64,000 bases of DNA from Oopsacas minuta (lineage: Eukaryota > Porifera > Hexactinellida > Lyssacinosida > Leucopsacidae). Numbering within the stretch: the stretch's first letter is position 1; each line of letters begins with the position of its first letter. The notes under the pieces are model-generated. The model did not search any database. It saw nothing but the letters and a program-made list of their open reading frames with translations, and was not told the origin of the DNA. Where the stretch lies: assembly GCA_024704765.1 (NCBI GenBank), contig JAKMXF010000007.1, positions 1 to 64,000 on the forward strand. Reading direction: 5' to 3'. The translations under genes and the position numbers were made by a program. Positions 1 through 10,980 of the stretch are shown here, piece by piece.

Positions 1-90
1 TATATAATTACTGTAATAAGAGGTACTCCATATATAATTACTGTAATAAGAGGTACTCCATATATAATTACTGTAATAAGAGGTACTCCA
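1..90. repeat. 30-bp tandem repeat (three copies, cut by window edge)
   Basis: Three identical 30-bp units lie at 1-30, 31-60 and 61-90, and a fourth starts at 91 and diverges after about 10 bases. The unit contains ATAAGAGGTACT. That motif also occurs in the small inverted-repeat element at 19633-19805, so the array may be an amplified end of that repeat family. The array may continue to the left of the window. Confidence 0.9.
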
Positions 91-214
91 TATATAATTA
101 GTACAATATTGATGATATGTTTTTGAGAAAAGTACGTCTTAAACCAAGGTATACTGTGCGTATAGAAATTTTCTATCAGTTCCTTTTCAAACCTGTTTTA
201 TAATATCTTTATAG

Positions 215-980
215 ACTACTTGAATTACCCATTCATTGAAGGCAGTAAAGCACAGGGAATTATAAGAGTTAACAAGAAATTCAAAGGAAATCAAACAACA
301 AATAAAAAGCACATCCTGGAGGATAGAGAAGGAGCTGATAAAGAAAGAGGATATTTACAAGACATATACAAACAATATGACATAGACTATGAAGGTAACG
401 ACCATTTCGATTTGAAAGGAGAAGAAATATCCGGAAAATTAGAAGATTTCGCAAATAAAGTATCCGATAAGAGTCCCCCAGTCATTTTCATATCCATTGC
501 TTCCCATGGAGGGGGTAAAGGTATTTGTGGTATAGATGGCAATTGCATACACATGAAAGATATAGAAAAAATCTTTACGGATAATGAACAACTATTAGGC
601 ATTCCGAAGGTGTTCTTAATACAAGCCTGTAGGGATGGAAACATGGATATCGTATATGATATTGAAGATAACAAGGCTATTAAGAAGGGGAAACAAGTTA
701 CAACAAAATTAGTGATGTATTAACCGCATACGCAACTTCAAACGGAACAAGAGCATTTCGAAATGAAAAGGGTTCTTGGTTTTTTCAAGAACTTCGTGAA
801 TGCGTTTTAAATGAATCATATAAAAATCGACATTTCCAAGAGTTGTTAACTATTTGTTCAGATCAGTTAATAGATGAGTGTGTGGAAGAACACAAGAATT
901 TTACAGAGACACCCTCTTATGTTTCTACTCTCCGCAAATTCTTGATGTTCCCTCAGAAACAGAGTCAGACTAGATCCTAA
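215..980 (+). CDS. caspase, p20 and p10 regions in two frames (one frameshift; 5' exon(s) missing)
   Basis: This is the protease domain of a caspase, the cysteine-aspartate protease family of cell death. Reading from the TTG codon at 220, the p20 part has the histidine motif SHGGGKG (His about residue 96) and the cysteine motif QACRDG (Cys about residue 137). The usual motif is QACRG, so one residue is extra. The p10 part follows from about 708 to the stop at 978-980 in another frame, with TAYATSNG and GSWFFQEL, typical of the small subunit. The switch falls at AAAA (705-708) and fits loss of one base. There is no usable ATG; an acceptor ending at 214 (TTTATAG) suggests an internal exon, so the prodomain lies upstream. 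The gene could be a recent pseudogene or a gene carrying a sequence error. The family call is firm; function is not. Confidence 0.82.
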
Positions 981-1766
981 CAGTTATTTTATGTCCCGTC
1001 TATTGATACTTCTAAATATATGAACTAAGCATGATATATATTTATTTGTTGTTGTAGCCCGTTCATATATATTTATACATAGTAAATTTGGTATAATTTG
1101 TATCACAATCTTTTGGGAATGATGAAAAGTCTCAAATAGTCTAAACGATCATAAACCAGTTGAAATGATCGAATTAGTTCAAAATCATGAATAACTGCAA
1201 ACTCATTTGAATGGTAATTAGTTCGGTTAATATCACCACTTCTGTTTTACAGTACGCCATCGGTTATCCGAACACTTTCGTCTTTAAATTTCAAGATTTT
1301 TGGTGTTCGGAAAACTGAACTAATAGTCAAATATATTTTGATATGTAATATTCACTGTTTGAGGATATACGAAAATGGTGAAAATAAGGATTTTGTAATC
1401 GCGAATATTTTATTGCATATTTATGGTAACATGTGCCTAACATCGCCACTTCGTTCGAAAAAGTGCCAAAGTAGTCAGAAGCTCCTTTCTCATACAAAAT
1501 TTGGACATTTTTTCACAAACTAAATGTAATATGTTTCCTACTGTGCTAGGCCGTGGTGTCGGATATTCGAGGGTATCTGTACCGTAATCTATATCTATAC
1601 ATTCTATAGTATTCTATAGATAGTCTATATACACATTTCATTCATCTAAAAGTAACCATTTAATCAACCCATTTTAAATATGTATTAAATATTTAAGAAA
1701 TTTAACATAAATAACATTAATCAATGTACAGAGTGAATAAGAGGTCAACTGGTATCTTATAAGATC
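981..1766. other. intergenic, nothing recognised
   Basis: AT-rich DNA between the caspase stop and the end of the DENND5-like gene on the other strand. I see no gene, RNA or clear repeat here; the ORF at 1338-1523 has no recognisable features. Confidence 0.5.
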
Positions 1767-3549
1767 TCAGCGTACTACAGCTCCATACATAAACTCCTTT
1801 AGCTCAAAGTTCAATAAAAATGCATTATTTTTATAATACAATGTTGTGTATGTGGATTCTGACATTACTCCAATCCACTCGTGTAGGATCTGATGGGACA
1901 ATGACGTCATCAAAAATACGTATATCTTCTCTATAGGTCCACTCCTATTATTGTAATCTTCTAGCTTACTGAATGTGGTTATAAACCTGTTTTGTGAAGA
2001 TGATTTGTTAACTGATTGAGACAAGGAGAATTTCATATCAACTAGAATATGAGAGAAATAAGTCCATAATTGTGTGAATGGGTTTTTAGTACAATTTAAT
2101 TCGTATAGCAACATTTCAACTAATAGAGGAATTAAACGATTTTCTCCTAACACTAAATATGTCAGTGACTGTACTGCTAGTCTAGGTTCTGTGAAATAAT
2201 GTATGACGTCACGAATTGAATCTTGTAGACGAGTTTTAATACATTCAGAAGGACTATCACTATCAGAAGTTCCTTCAAATCGAATATTTAAACTATTCTG
2301 TTGGGTTAGATACTTCCTAGCAGCGAAGTAATACTCTACGCTTTCATCTTTCTGTTTTTCACTTAGATTTCTGTTAGCTTCTATGACATACAAATTTCCA
2401 GTCAGATTGTTAGTTATTTTAATGTTATTGATAAACACGTCTGGATTCAAACCTCCATTATCGTGTCCAACTCTCACACCAAGGATGTGTCCAATATGTG
2501 ACATTTGAAAGTGCAGAAATGAGAACCCTTTGGTAGTTTGATGACGTCAGTCCTTCCTAGCGTCCCTGATACGACTAGCCATAAGACTGAAGTATGTTTT
2601 AGCACTGTTCTAGCTATAGATAGTGTAGCAGAGTAGTTCAGTTCTGATTGAGGAAAATCGTGTGTAAAACAAGAAAATTCCACACAAGACAAACTATCCA
2701 AATGGTATAGCAACTGTTCTAATTCAGTGTTAGTACGTATGAAAGATGATTTGTGATAATTTGTATTGATGTATGTCGTTAAAGATAGAAGCTCTTTGAC
2801 ACGTGTCGAGAGAGATTGTTTCTCCAGAAGTAATTTAATCCACATACGTACTCTACCTATATCTGTCATTATACAATCTTGATCCAGGATATGCTGTACT
2901 TCTGTTATAAGAGGATTTGTAGCTGTGCCAACAGAGCCACGACGAGTATCTAGCTCTCTGTGAGGAGAACTAGGGATAGAATAGCTGAAGGAGCGAGACA
3001 TGGCGTATTTTGATTTGAATCTCTTCTTCTTTGTATCAAGTGCAGGTAGCATAACTGAATCAAAAGAATGAATAATAGAGTTGTTTGTAAGCTAGTATAT
3101 GCTCCCATAAATGAGAGCCATCCGTTTGTGATGTATATTCATGTCGCCAAATATTCTCCAATGCTTCTATCGAGTTTGAAATCAATCCTTTATCCTCAAT
3201 ACTCATTGAACTGTATTTCCCATGTCCAATCAATATCCTATCTGTATCACTTGTATTTAGATCTGGTTCATAATGATTACGTAATGTCAGTGTGACATGA
3301 TGAGTGATCAGCTGTTTGATACGTAGACTTGCTTGTCTAAGTAAATCAGACAATTCTACTGCTATTAAATGTGGGTAATCCAGCGTGTCTCTGTCTGACT
3401 CAGTTTCTATGTCGTGAATATCTTGAGAATTACAGCAGGTAAATATTCCTGGGCTTGAATCGTTATCATTTGAAATCCCGCATGCCAATGGTACATGCAT
3501 GTTGTCAGGGAGAATATGTGCCCAGAAATCAGAATATAACTTTGTGTAT
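1767..3549 (-). CDS. DENND5-like protein, C-terminal RUN-PLAT-RUN half (two frameshifts)
   Basis: DENND5A/B proteins are Rab-pathway regulators with an N-terminal DENN module followed by RUN1, PLAT and RUN2. This exon carries the last three. The region 3549 to about 2640 (minus strand) resembles RUN1 (SIEALENIWRHEY, then SHLWEHILAY). PLAT follows with VSGTLGRTDVIKLP and the diagnostic RVGHDNGGLNP. RUN2 runs to the stop at 1767-1769 (PIEKIYVFLMTSLSHQILHEW). An acceptor at about 3550 (ATTTTAAG) sets the 5' edge. Two single-base frame changes interrupt it: one at the A-run 3062-3065 (one base too many) and one at about 2481-2490 (one base too few, inside PLAT, where the aligned length is otherwise exactly that of the family). 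The DENN module is not in the window. No in-frame stop is seen apart from those caused by the shifts. It could be a live gene with sequence errors or a young pseudogene. Confidence 0.78.
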
Positions 3550-3835
3550 CTTAAAATAAAGACTGCTCAGTAAATGAATTTATAATAACTGCATGTAGTT
3601 GTAAATGGAGACATATACATTATTTCTTTGAGCATATATTCCAAATTGACAAGTTTTGCTGTTATTATGGAAATCCTACACCCTAGCACTATGCTAATCC
3701 ATATAGGTAAATTAATAATTACATAGAATGGGAAATATCAAGCTGAGTACAAAACAAGGAAAAATAACCAGAAATTGTTTATCCCTAATGATTTAAATAG
3801 TAAATCCATAGACATATAAATACCTACATGAGTTG

Positions 3836-3943
3836 TATATATGTTATGGGCAGTATGAGAAATTGGGCATCATGCATAATGCTACTCTTATTGAACAATA
3901 TGCATAATGCCCAATTTCTCATACTGCCCATAACATATATACA
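3836..3943. repeat. near-perfect inverted repeat (hairpin), arms about 45 bp
   Basis: The left arm at about 3836-3880 and the right arm at about 3897-3943 are reverse complements (shared core ATGGGCAGTATGAGAAATTG), separated by a loop of about 16 bases. It directly abuts a tandem repeat. It is probably a small transposon-derived palindrome. Confidence 0.85.
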
Positions 3944-4085
3944 TTAGTAATATATATACATTAGTAATATATACATTAGTAATATATATACATCAGTAAT
4001 ATATATACATTAGTAATATATATACATTAGTAATATATATACATTAAGAGACAGGTAATATATATACATTAGTAATATAACATTA
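3935..4085. repeat. AT-rich minisatellite, about 17-bp unit
   Basis: About eight imperfect copies of a unit like TATATATACATTAGTAA, beginning inside the right arm of the adjoining hairpin. One copy is interrupted by AAGAGACAGG. Confidence 0.85.
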
Positions 4086-4222
4086 GTAACGATTTAATTT
4101 AAAAATTACCGAAATTACATCATAAATATTTCATTTAAGGAATCTTTCTAAAATACTCGCCACTGTAAATCTGGCTAATGTAGTAATAATAACGTAGACA
4201 TATTTGAATATAAAGAAACAAG

Positions 4223-5479
4223 TCAACAAAAGTTGTTGTTCTCGTCTTCGTCTCTATAATCATAGTCAAATAGAACGAAATCTTGTTTGTATATTTCATA
4301 AAGTGATCTTCTCACATGTTGTGGAATATCTCTAAATGCTTCATTACAATTATCAACTGAGGAGGCTTGACCGTGTATGTGAAAAGTAACATTATGTTCT
4401 GGATGGTCTCTCTGCACGTATTCAAGGATTGTATTTGAATCTTCTAACAAAGATTCGAATTTGACAATAATGTCATATCTGATAGCACATGGATCACAGG
4501 TTATGCTGTGAGGAGCCCAATGACAATCTAATCCTTTGAGGCCATTTTCTCTAACATAAGATACGATATAATTCAAGAATTCTAAAAATGTTACACCAGT
4601 TTTCCCAAATTCTGCATCCAACCTTCTAATCTGCCGAATAGTGTCATTATTTAAAGCATTTAACAACTTCCTCTTTCCACCTTTCAATTCTTGTTTCATT
4701 TGTGTAATCGATTCTGTTGTTAGATTAGAGAGATAGTTTGAGATTATAATTGCATCCACGTAACGTTCTCCATACGCCAAAGCTCTGGTAAACTTATCCA
4801 AGTACCCTGATAATAATCTATGAAATGGATTTCTCACGATAAGCATCTTGGTGTAGGTTTGATATCTCTGTCCATTTAATTTTGCATTCGTATAGTTACA
4901 TACTCTCTTTATTAATTTTGGGTAAGGGCGTTCTTCTTTCTCCATTCCTTCCAATTCTCTAAATGTAACTAGCCAGGAGGAAGAACTTGCCTTTAGAACA
5001 GCACAATGTAATAATTGATACTTGTCACTGCTACGGACTACATTAATTCCATCCCTCAGGAAGTTGTACACGCCATTACTCTGTGTCCTGAACACATTAC
5101 AGAGTTTATCCACCCTATCAAATCGATCACGCAGATGATTGTATTTCAAGTTAAGAGGATGTAAACCTTTTGATAACATCTCCATACGATATTCATCTGT
5201 AAATGTAACTGATTCATCATTGTGACTTTTCACAACTAGAATGTTTTCATTCCAGTGTTCACCGTATGCTATCCAACTACCATCGTCCTCTTCGGTTTTA
5301 TTCTTGACATGTTGGTATGAACTTTCTATCCTGAAAGTGGTTTTATCCATTTCTTTGAAAATTTGTCCATACTGACAATCCAATTTTGATAGGAATATAA
5401 TTGTAGACAAGAATCCTAAAAGTAGTATACATAGAAAGGATATTTCTCTCCATGATAATTTAATGAAAAGTTTTTCCAT
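4223..5479 (-). CDS. carbohydrate sulfotransferase (Sulfotransfer_2 / HNK-1ST-like), single exon
   Basis: Predicted type II Golgi membrane enzyme that moves sulfate from PAPS to a sugar chain. The 418-residue protein has a short cytoplasmic start, one membrane segment at about residues 12-31 and a lumenal domain. The 5'-phosphosulfate-binding region appears as LKASSSSWLVTF (about 162-173) and the 3'-phosphate-binding region as IVRNPFHRLLSGYLDKF (about 214-230), both in the normal order and spacing. A conserved late block is LDCHWAPHSITCDPC with paired cysteines, followed by DIIVKFESL. Several N-glycosylation sequons are present. The length is normal for the CHST8-14 group, and the ATG at 5477-5479 precedes the membrane anchor directly. 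It has no introns. The exact sugar acceptor cannot be told. The serine-rich phosphosulfate loop departs from the usual Lys-x-Gly/Ala-Cys-Thr form. Confidence 0.88.
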   Translation of the reverse strand: MEKLFIKLSWREISFLCILLLGFLSTIIFLSKLDCQYGQIFKEMDKTTFRIESSYQHVKNKTEEDDGSWIAYGEHWNENILVVKSHNDESVTFTDEYRMEMLSKGLHPLNLKYNHLRDRFDRVDKLCNVFRTQSNGVYNFLRDGINVVRSSDKYQLLHCAVLKASSSSWLVTFRELEGMEKEERPYPKLIKRVCNYTNAKLNGQRYQTYTKMLIVRNPFHRLLSGYLDKFTRALAYGERYVDAIIISNYLSNLTTESITQMKQELKGGKRKLLNALNNDTIRQIRRLDAEFGKTGVTFLEFLNYIVSYVRENGLKGLDCHWAPHSITCDPCAIRYDIIVKFESLLEDSNTILEYVQRDHPEHNVTFHIHGQASSVDNCNEAFRDIPQHVRRSLYEIYKQDFVLFDYDYRDEDENNNFC

Positions 5480-6540
5480 CAGTAAGTATTTCTTTGAAAA
5501 TTATTATATTATCGTTTCATTAATTATGTCAACAAATCTTTTAATTGTAATTTCCTATGCCTACTACGATGGTGATAGTGTGAACTGACTCGCAGATTTG
5601 CAAGGATTCTCAAATTGGTTCCTTCCTGCTTGTACATATCCTGATTATAATAAATATTTCTTGTCAATTTGTAATGTAATCTCTCCGGATAGTAGAGTAT
5701 AGAATTGTAAAAGTTGACCTCTCAATTGGGCCTCATTTAATTTAGGTACTAAGACAGTGGCTTTCCGTGGGGAGCATGTTACCTCTACAAGGAGAAAAGT
5801 AATTGAATATATTACTTTTGCATTGCTATAATATCAATCACGGAGATATACAGGTTATTCAAAGTACCCTCCTAGCTCTCCTCCTGTCAAATTTAATATG
5901 CCTAAATCAGTAATTAGTGTTATAGTATAGGGAGAGATCCTCAATTTTTACGCTTCTAAATATGATATTGTCAAAATGTATACGCCTAGAAAGCGTCCAG
6001 CGCTCCTAGATAATTCCTTGATATCATGTACAGTGCAACTCTGATTAGACGTACTCCTTCGGGAGTCAAAAAGTAGTACGTCTTACCCAAACATTTTTCC
6101 TATACAATTTGTACAAGGTTGAAACCGATCGAACCAAATATCAGTATTCATGAAAAGTGGCTCATGACCTACTATAATACGGCTATACATGCTGCCGAAT
6201 CATAGTAAAAATAAGAGTCCAGTTTTATAAATCTCATTAAAGTAAAATTATCCTTCAGTGTTTGCGAATTGAACATTTTAGGGTAAAAAATCCAAAGAAT
6301 CAATTTGGGCTAGTTAAAAAGTCGAAACGGCCATCCTTCATCTAGTTTAGGCTCAATCAAAATATGACATCATAGTTTAAAAAGTCACTCATTCGAAAAA
6401 TGTAATTTTTGAATTTTTGTAATTTTCGTATTTCTTTGGAATAATTCCTTCTAATCATCCATACTGTATATATTCACCACATTTGCATTAAAATCAATTT
6501 CTTACCCCGCCTTATATGTTTTCCCCGATTCGGATACCAA
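5480..6540. other. intergenic, with one small repeat (6029-6088)
   Basis: No gene seen. At 6029-6088 the sequence starts TACAGTGCAACTC and ends GTACGTCTTACCC with an internal GACGTACT/AGTACGTC palindrome. It resembles the element at 19633-19805. Confidence 0.5.
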
Positions 6541-6783
6541 CATTTCGTTACTTATTTGATTGGTCAATATTAATTATTATTTTTATTTAAATTATTCCTC
6601 TTAAATATTATAAAGTCTACCCTTTTAGAATCCCAGTTATAGTTTAGATTATTGTAAGCCGTTCAAAGTATTGCATCTAAACTATAACTGGGATTCTAAA
6701 AGGGTAGATTTTATAATATTTAAGAGGAATAATTTAAATAAAAATAATAATTAAAATTGACCAATCAAATAAGTAACGAAATG
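6541..6783. repeat. long hairpin (inverted repeat, arms about 110 bp)
   Basis: The left arm 6541 to about 6653 and the right arm about 6671 to 6783 are nearly perfect reverse complements around a loop of about 18 bases. The arms include CATTTCGTTACTTATTTGAT and its complement. The structure fits a foldback or MITE-type element. The very high arm identity implies recent origin or arm conversion. Confidence 0.92.
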
Positions 6784-8439
6784 TCGGACTTCCTTTCGAT
6801 TAATTCATAAATGGATTTTTCATAAATATATTCTTTTGGTCGCTATGCGACCAAAAGCACTAAGAAATTTATTTGTTTAATACTTATCTAACCTGAGGCA
6901 GTAAGCTGTTGAGCAGCGACCTAGCAAGCGGATCGCGATAGTGTTATATAATAGGTGTCCTTTACTAAATGGCTATATCTAATTAGCAATAAGTAACATT
7001 AACGTCTACTGCATTATTTGTCTGTACCAATCAAGGGAGACCCTAGGAATTAATTCGACATAGAGATCGAAATCATGGAATGTATAACTATAGTCTACAT
7101 AAGCTTTGTATCATATATTGTCACCTAGACTCGTATCACCGAGTATGTCATGTGTATTCCTTCCTTTACGTATTCAAACTCTACTATGAAGGTTTCTGGT
7201 CTGGACGTAACCTACTCTCGCATCCTCGAATCAGACCACTCATCAATATATGCTCATATTTCGACTGCAAAAATTCTTTTTTTATACTTCATCATATTTA
7301 ACGATATATTTCTGTAGCAGAATCATTATAGGTTGCGCCGTTGCGAAAAGGTACTGCTGATCAAGCCGAAGACATTATTCTACTTCAATAAATGGTATCA
7401 ACAAGGATAAAGAATATTTTGATAACACTATATACACTCTTAATAACAAGAGGGACATACTCAGGAAAATTCGGAATAGTAGTTCGGTAATAACACTTGC
7501 TCTCATCTTTAAGAAATGTATTGTATTGCTGGCAACAAATTTTCAGGCGATTTGGATAGGTTGCTTGGGTTATTTTCGTTTCACTAACTTGAGAATTGCA
7601 AGATACATACATACATACATACATACATACATACATACATACATACATACATACATACATACATACATACCAGTTCAAACCTCCTGACTTTGTATGAAAA
7701 CTTTTGGAAATGATGAGAAAATGACCTGATTAAAATTGAAGACCTGACATGACCTGACTAAGTAAGACATTTTGACAAGGCTGTCGGAAATTTAACGAAT
7801 CTACAAGCTGTACATATGGCTCTGAATAATGTAATCATTTCCATCTTATATTTTGACTGAAATGTGTCGAAGAAGATAAAATAATAATTTATCTAACAAA
7901 AGAATTAATATCAATTGATTAAGTTGTATTTACACAATAAAGTATATAATTAAACATGAAATAATAAAATTATCACACCTAAACATGAAATAATATGGAA
8001 CAAAGAACTTCCGTAATACGGGAAAAATAGAATTTCATACTCACTATCCAGTCTATAATAAACAAAAGTAATAGCCATTCAAAAAGCATTGAAGAGGATT
8101 GATAATTCTGTTTGATCGAGGTGAAGCTTATATACACTATAGGAATAGCAATGGGTGGGAGAGGGAGACTATTATGTTAGCAAACTTTCAATTAGTAACT
8201 TAAGTAGGGAAAAAAGGAAATAAGAAAGGAGAGTTCTTTTCCCCTCAATATTTCAATGTGCCGCATAACAGGTCTGTGTCTGTAGCAGATTGTAGTAACA
8301 ACAGGGTAGTAGTTATGAATGGGAAGTTCAAGAAGTTCCCAATTTTGGGAATATCTAAAATTGTAATTTGTTTGAAATCTACTCTGAAACACCATTCTGT
8401 TTTAGAATAGACAGAAATCCTCTTTACGTAGTTGCTGTA
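6784..8439. other. intergenic, low complexity
   Basis: No gene supported. TTTTGGTCGC with its palindromic partner (about 6836-6856) recurs in inverted orientation near 12160-12170, so it is a dispersed repeat fragment. A microsatellite is listed separately. Confidence 0.45.
7603..7670. repeat. tetranucleotide microsatellite (ATAC)n, about 17 copies
   Basis: An uninterrupted run of ATAC units. An apparent ORF across it on the minus strand with repeated MYVC is an artefact of the repeat. Confidence 0.97.
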
Positions 8440-8836
8440 GCGTTGAAAGGTAAAATAGGTTCTCAGAATATTCGTTCAAATTCCAACACGTCTCCACTAA
8501 AAAGCATGTCTTTCGCAAAATCGGATTCTTATATGCTCAACATGTTATGATAGAGGATGATGTCAGGGCTATTGAATGCTGATGAGTTTTCTTCACTAGC
8601 ACTTTACAAGTTAAAACAATTTTGCTACAAATGAAACAAAATTGAATATTTAAAGTAATTAATAGCTTGCAAGCAGCAAAACTCAGTAGCATTCAATAGC
8701 CCATCACCTTCCTCTATATGAACTCGTTGAAAATGCAAGAATCCGGCATTTCTAAGTACATGCTTCTTAGTGGAGATATGTTGGATTAGTGAACAAAAAT
8801 ATTTTCACTGTGTACAAGGCCTTTCATCAGCTTCAA
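8440..8836. repeat. long imperfect inverted repeat, arms about 150 bp
   Basis: The left arm about 8440-8595 and the right arm about 8680-8836 are reverse complements with scattered mismatches. Shared blocks include GGGCTATTGAATGCT, CGGATTCTT and TCTCCACTAA.AAGCATGT. It is probably a non-autonomous long-TIR DNA element of about 0.4 kb. The ORF at 8368-8550 falls within it and is not a gene. Confidence 0.8.
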
Positions 8837-9507
8837 AAGTCAATTTTGTAATTTTTAAGGCAATGCATATATCCTGAGTAGACTTCAATTTATTCCCTTA
8901 TTTGGTGAGTAATTCATCTCATTCATTAAACCTGTTAGGCAGTGATATAAACAGGCAGTTATCTCTTACTAACAAAGCATAAATGAATCTTGAGCTCAAA
9001 TAAATCGTCTTCAATAAGCAACTCTATCTTCTACCTCGAATAATCTATATTATCAAATATTAGATAACCAGAACTTATACAACATCATCAACTCCATTAA
9101 TATTATACTTACTAAACAATACCATGAATGAATTTCCTGGCAATTAGATTATTAACTATAGATTCAAATCTTATCGACCAATTACGTATTGTTCCGTACT
9201 CTAAATCTGAAATTAGTTTATAAATCAAATAGTCTGTGTAATACTAATTAATATACTGTCCGAATTAATCTACAGTGCACTATTTAGTATTGGATACATG
9301 ATTGGTAGCGACAATGTTTCCCCAAAGTGCGTTAAGCACGTCAATTAACTCAGGTTTGCAAGTATTAAATTCAATCAATGAATTCTCTTAAAATGAACTG
9401 CTAGATTCCAATTTTGTAATAAATAATAACTCTTAACTAAATATACATACAAGAAATAAGATACAATTATAATACAAGTATTGAAGTCTGAAGCCAGTGA
9501 GATATGT
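8837..9507. other. intergenic, nothing recognised
   Basis: AT-rich sequence between the long inverted repeat and the hypothetical ORF at 9508-10104. I see no coding signal or clear repeat. Confidence 0.4.
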
Positions 9508-10104
9508 CTAGAAAGGAACATTCGAGAAGATAAACTTCTTTGCTTTAGGATATTCGTGTCTCTTCTCTTTACTAAAGCAAAGGAAATTAAAAAATTCTTT
9601 TGTAGCAGGGAATTTTCTTTGATCTTTGTACCGGATATGTCGCCTGATAGGTTTTCTCTTGTGTGCGTCGGGTGGAGAAGGAAACTTTCTAGCAGCTACG
9701 TTTTCTCGTATATTCGAGCTGTTAATTTTAGATTCATTTGCAGCGACAGAAGTATTCACTTCATTAGAATTAGTACCTGTATATATACTATGGACAGATC
9801 GTATTGGAGCTTGGTCTATTACAAGGATAATATCTTCTGCATCACTGTCACTCAATATCAGATGCGGACTCATATCAAAGAACAGCTCAGAAGAAGAGGG
9901 AATGGTTAAAGTTTGAGGGGTATTTGAGGAAATACTATTTGTAGGGAAGAAGGGGGAGGAAACGAGTTCAGGAGAGCATGGAGTTAGACTTACAGAGTGA
10001 GAAGATACAGGGGTAGGTTGTAGAAGTGTGGAGGTATTAGATTGGAGTAGTTTTACAGACGAAAGGGAGATAGTCACTAATAGTTGATTATTTTCCTCAA
10101 ACAT
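9508..10104 (-). CDS. hypothetical serine-rich protein, 198 residues
   Basis: I do not recognise this ORF. It starts with an ATG at 10102-10104 and runs 198 residues without a stop, which is long for this AT-rich sequence. The N-terminal half is rich in Ser, Thr and Pro. A short acidic stretch (SDSDAEDIILVID) follows, and the C-terminal 60 residues are strongly basic (HKRKPIRRHIRYKDQRKF), as in many nuclear or nucleic-acid-binding proteins. There is no signal peptide, membrane segment or known motif. ORFs on the other strand over the same bases are probably shadows. It could be a chance ORF, a transposon accessory ORF or one exon of a gene. Confidence 0.35.
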   Translation of the reverse strand: MFEENNQLLVTISLSSVKLLQSNTSTLLQPTPVSSHSVSLTPCSPELVSSPFFPTNSISSNTPQTLTIPSSSELFFDMSPHLILSDSDAEDIILVIDQAPIRSVHSIYTGTNSNEVNTSVAANESKINSSNIRENVAARKFPSPPDAHKRKPIRRHIRYKDQRKFPATKEFFNFLCFSKEKRHEYPKAKKFIFSNVPF

Positions 10105-10980
10105 TAAAAGTCTGATTTAAGAGATAAAATTATGAATGTCTAGATATAACCAAGGATAGACCTAGGCAAGATATGAAGATGTGTAGCCCGGAGTAAAGTA
10201 CGGATCATACCTGCCCAGGAATATACCCTGGGCTAACCTAGATTATGCCCTCCAGACAGGCCGCAGCTAAGGGTCGTGGGCTCCCCGGCCCATTTCAAGG
10301 AGCCCAGAATTACTGCTAAATAGTAAATACCAGAGTCTTTATAAATAATGGATCAAATTTAGTAGCTAAGTGTTACAATATGAAATTCACATATTGAATT
10401 TATAAGTGATAGAAATTGTGTTAAATGAATTTCATTTTACGACTTTCCCTTGACAAATCTATTAACAAACTCGTCAAGGTCCAGCGATCTTGCAATGTCA
10501 CTTTCAATAGATAGTATTCCTAGTGCTGATAGCCTGTCATAACCCATTGTTGAACGAAAGGACATTCTTAAATATTTTCAAATGACTAAAGCTTCGTTCA
10601 GAACATTTTAATTAAGTAGAGTTTCAAGTACTAGATAAACGAGGCAATAAATGTTTACAAAAATACATGGAAGATGGAACCAGTACCGAAATGAGTTGTA
10701 TTTACTGAGAAAATCCATCAAGTCGGAGGGGAGAATTCTAGTCCTTTAGGGAATAAATAATGTTAAAGGATGACATAAAACAAAATAAGGAAAACATTCA
10801 TTGAATTTAGTCCAGCCTTTCCTGCTTTTGGGTAAATTTACGGGGCCCTATATGCGAGTGTCCCCTCTCGCACGGGGCCCTTACAACCATGGGCGCTTTC
10901 TCGCCCCTGCCTTCAGATGTGAAGGTACTCGTACTACTCAAAATATACACCATAATCCACCAAAAAACTGTCCAGACACT
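10105..10980. other. intergenic with GC-richer repeat patches
   Basis: No gene supported. About 10190-10310 holds GGGCTAACCTAGATTATGCC-like and GGGCTCC...GGAGCCC palindromic patches related to those near 38775 and 40818. About 10840-10910 has repeated GGGGCCC motifs. These look like ends of old mobile elements. Confidence 0.4.

Noticed and set aside
1..90. CRISPR-like repeats
   Set aside because: Three head-to-tail identical units without spacers.
7385..7678. ORF encoding repeated MYVC units
   Set aside because: It is a direct translation of the ATAC microsatellite; not a gene.
9481..9916. Two plus-strand ORFs (142 and 96 residues)
   Set aside because: They overlap the longer minus-strand serine-rich ORF and have no recognisable features; I kept only the minus-strand one, at low confidence.
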